DNA from: Eutreptiella sp. 'Long Island Sound 2002'
Lineage: Eukaryota > Euglenozoa > Euglenophyceae > Eutreptiales > Eutreptiaceae
Reading direction: 5' to 3'
NCBI GenBank assembly: GCA_964036045.1
Contig: CAXIWF010000869.1
Location: 27,990-91,989 of the forward strand
Length of the DNA: 64,000 nt
Positions 62,201 to 64,000 of the stretch are shown one piece after another. Below the pieces are notes generated by a model. It saw only the letters and a list, made by a program, of their open reading frames with translations, did no database searches and had not been told where the DNA came from. The stretch's first letter is position 1, and every line of letters begins with the position of its first letter. Position numbers and translations under genes: made by a program.

Positions 62201-64000
62201 TAACCCCCCCCACACAACCCCCACACTCAACCCCCCCACACAACCCCCACACACAACCCCCACACACAACCCCCACACACAACCCCCACACACAACCCCT
62301 CCCCACACAACCCCCCCACACAACCCCCACACAATCCCCCCACACACAACCCCCACACACAACCCCCCCACACAACCCCCACACACAATCCCCCCACACA
62401 CAAACCCCACACATAACCCCCCCACACAACCCCCACACACAACCCCCCCACACAACCCCCACACACAACCCCCACACACAACCCCCAGACACAACCCCCA
62501 CACACAACCCCTCCACAAAACCCCTCTGCACACAACCCCCACACACAACCCCCACACACAACCCCCACACAAAACGCCCACACACAACCCCTCCCCACAC
62601 GACCCCCACACACAACCCCCACACACAACCCCCACACACAACCCCCACACACAACCCCCCCACACGACCCCTCCCCACACAACCCCCACACACAACCCCC
62701 ACACACAACCCCCACACACAACCCCCCCACACAACCCCCACACACATCCCCCCACACACAACCCCCACACACAACCCCCACACACAACCCCCCAGACACA
62801 ACCCCCCACACACAACCCCTCCACAAAACCCCTCCCCACACAACCCCCACACACAACCCCCACACACAACCCCCACACACAAACCCCACACACAACCTCC
62901 CTCCCACACAACCCCCCCACACAACCCCCACACAATCCCCCCACACACAACCCCCACACACAACCCCCCCACACATCCCCCACACACATCCCCCCACACA
63001 CAAACCCCACACATAACCCCCCCACACAACCCCCACACACAACCCCCACACACAACCCCCCCACACAACCCCCACACACAACCCCCCCTCACAACCCCCA
63101 CACACAACCCCCCCACACAACCCCCACACACAACCCCCACACACAACCCCCAGACACAACCCCCACACACACAACCCCTCCACAAAACCCCTCCCCACAC
63201 AACCCCCACACACAACCCCCACACACAACCCCCACACAGAACCCCCACACACAACCCCCCACACACAACCCCTCCCCACACAACCCCCACACACAACCTC
63301 CCCACACAACCCCCACACACAACCCCCACACACAAAACCCACAAACAACCCCCACACACGACCCCCCCACGCAACGCCCCCACACAACCCCTCCCCACAC
63401 AACCCCCACACACAACCTCCCCACACAACCCCCACACACAACCCCCACACACAACCCCCACAAACCTCCCCCACACACAACCCCTCCCCACACAACCCCC
63501 CCCACACAACCCCCACACACAACCCCCACACACAACCCCCCCACACAACCCCCACACACAACCCCCACACACAACCCCCACGCACAACCCCCCCACACAA
63601 CCCCCGCACACAACCCCCACACACAACCCCCCCCACACAACCCCCACACACAACCCCACACACAAAACCCACAAACAACCCCCACAGACACCCCCCACAC
63701 ACAACCCCCCCACACAACCCCTCCCCACACAACCCCCACACACGACCCCACACACAACCCCAACACACAACCCCCACACACAACCCCCACAAACCACCCC
63801 CACACACAACCCCCACACACAACCCCCACACACGACCCCCCCAGACAACCCCTCCCCCACACAACCCCCACACACAACCCCCACACACAACCCCCACAAA
63901 CCACCCCCACACACAACCCCCACACACGACCCCCCCAGACAACCCCTCCCCACACAACCCCCACAAACCGACCCCACACACAACCCCCACACACAACCCC

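Larger units (their letters stand above)
32739..64000. repeat. Giant 13-bp minisatellite array, unit CCCCCACACACAA
   Basis: Over 31 kb consists almost wholly of A and C on the plus strand. Main units are CCCCCACACACAA and CCCCCCCACACAA (13 bp), with 15-bp CCCCTCCCCACACAA and rarer types such as CCCACAAACAA, CCCACAAACCA and units with a single G or T. Three 13-bp units make 39 nt, giving a 13-residue peptide period in every frame. Plus-strand stops arise only from rare TAA or TGA (CACATAACC, CACATGACC), and minus-strand stops need TCA, TTA or CTA, which are also rare. Long ORFs on both strands are therefore expected by composition. The minus strand is G5-7 runs spaced by TTGTGTGT or TTGTGT. 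It continues beyond the window. Confidence 0.95.

Noticed and set aside
32548-63996. Giant minus-strand ORFs encoding Cys/Val/Gly/Trp repeats
   Set aside because: They are the complement of the A/C-only satellite, lack start context, domains or codon bias, and are open in all three frames at once.
32739-64000. Telomere or telomere-proximal array because of G-rich TTGTGTG/GGGGG strand
   Set aside because: At a right-hand chromosome end the G-rich strand should run 5'->3' toward the end, but here the plus strand is the C-rich one. The unit is long and variable and shows higher-order duplications, unlike telomere repeats. A left-facing internal origin cannot be excluded.
1-64000. tRNA, rRNA or snRNA genes
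   Set aside because: No B-box-like GGTTCGANTCC in tRNA context and no rRNA core motifs were seen by eye. A covariance-model scan would be needed to be certain.

Overview
The window is nuclear DNA from a eukaryote, most likely a microalga with a complex (secondary or later) plastid. Three things point that way. Genes are split by GT-AG introns of 0.6-1.5 kb. Coding exons are GC-rich and lie sparsely among repeats. One gene, an FKBP-type isomerase, has an N-terminal leader that reads as ER signal peptide, then transit peptide, then twin-arginine thylakoid signal. No rRNA, tRNA, CRISPR array or prokaryotic operon was recognised. The lineage cannot be fixed from this sequence alone.

Layout. 1-5.8 kb: no recognisable gene; long poly-C/poly-G tracts and small repeats. 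5.8-11.1 kb: a repeat nest with a degenerate ~75-bp tandem repeat, a 102-bp tandem repeat interrupted by a poly-C/poly-G-ended insertion, a 56-codon SH3-like ORF, and about 40 copies of an 81-82-bp unit. 11.1-31.7 kb: thinly genic, with a small single-pass membrane protein (13.4 kb), a histidine-phosphatase with a Pro/Gln-rich N-terminus (18.0-19.4 kb), and the three-exon lumenal FKBP (23.8-26.7 kb). 31.67-32.74 kb: a signal-peptide-bearing Thr/Pro/Ser-rich repeat protein. From 32.74 kb to the window end: more than 31 kb of a 13-bp A/C-only minisatellite (unit CCCCCACACACAA) with 1.15-2.15-kb higher-order duplications. It joins the Thr/Pro/Ser-rich frame without a stop.

The genes show no sign of working in one pathway. 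The most interesting material is in the repeats. First, there is a candidate family of mobile elements that begin with poly-C, end with poly-G and carry subterminal CCCTTGTC direct repeats; for one copy the uninterrupted target is present next door. Second, the giant strand-asymmetric satellite is fused in frame to a secreted-protein gene. Very long ORFs in the satellite on both strands follow from its two-letter composition and are not evidence of proteins.
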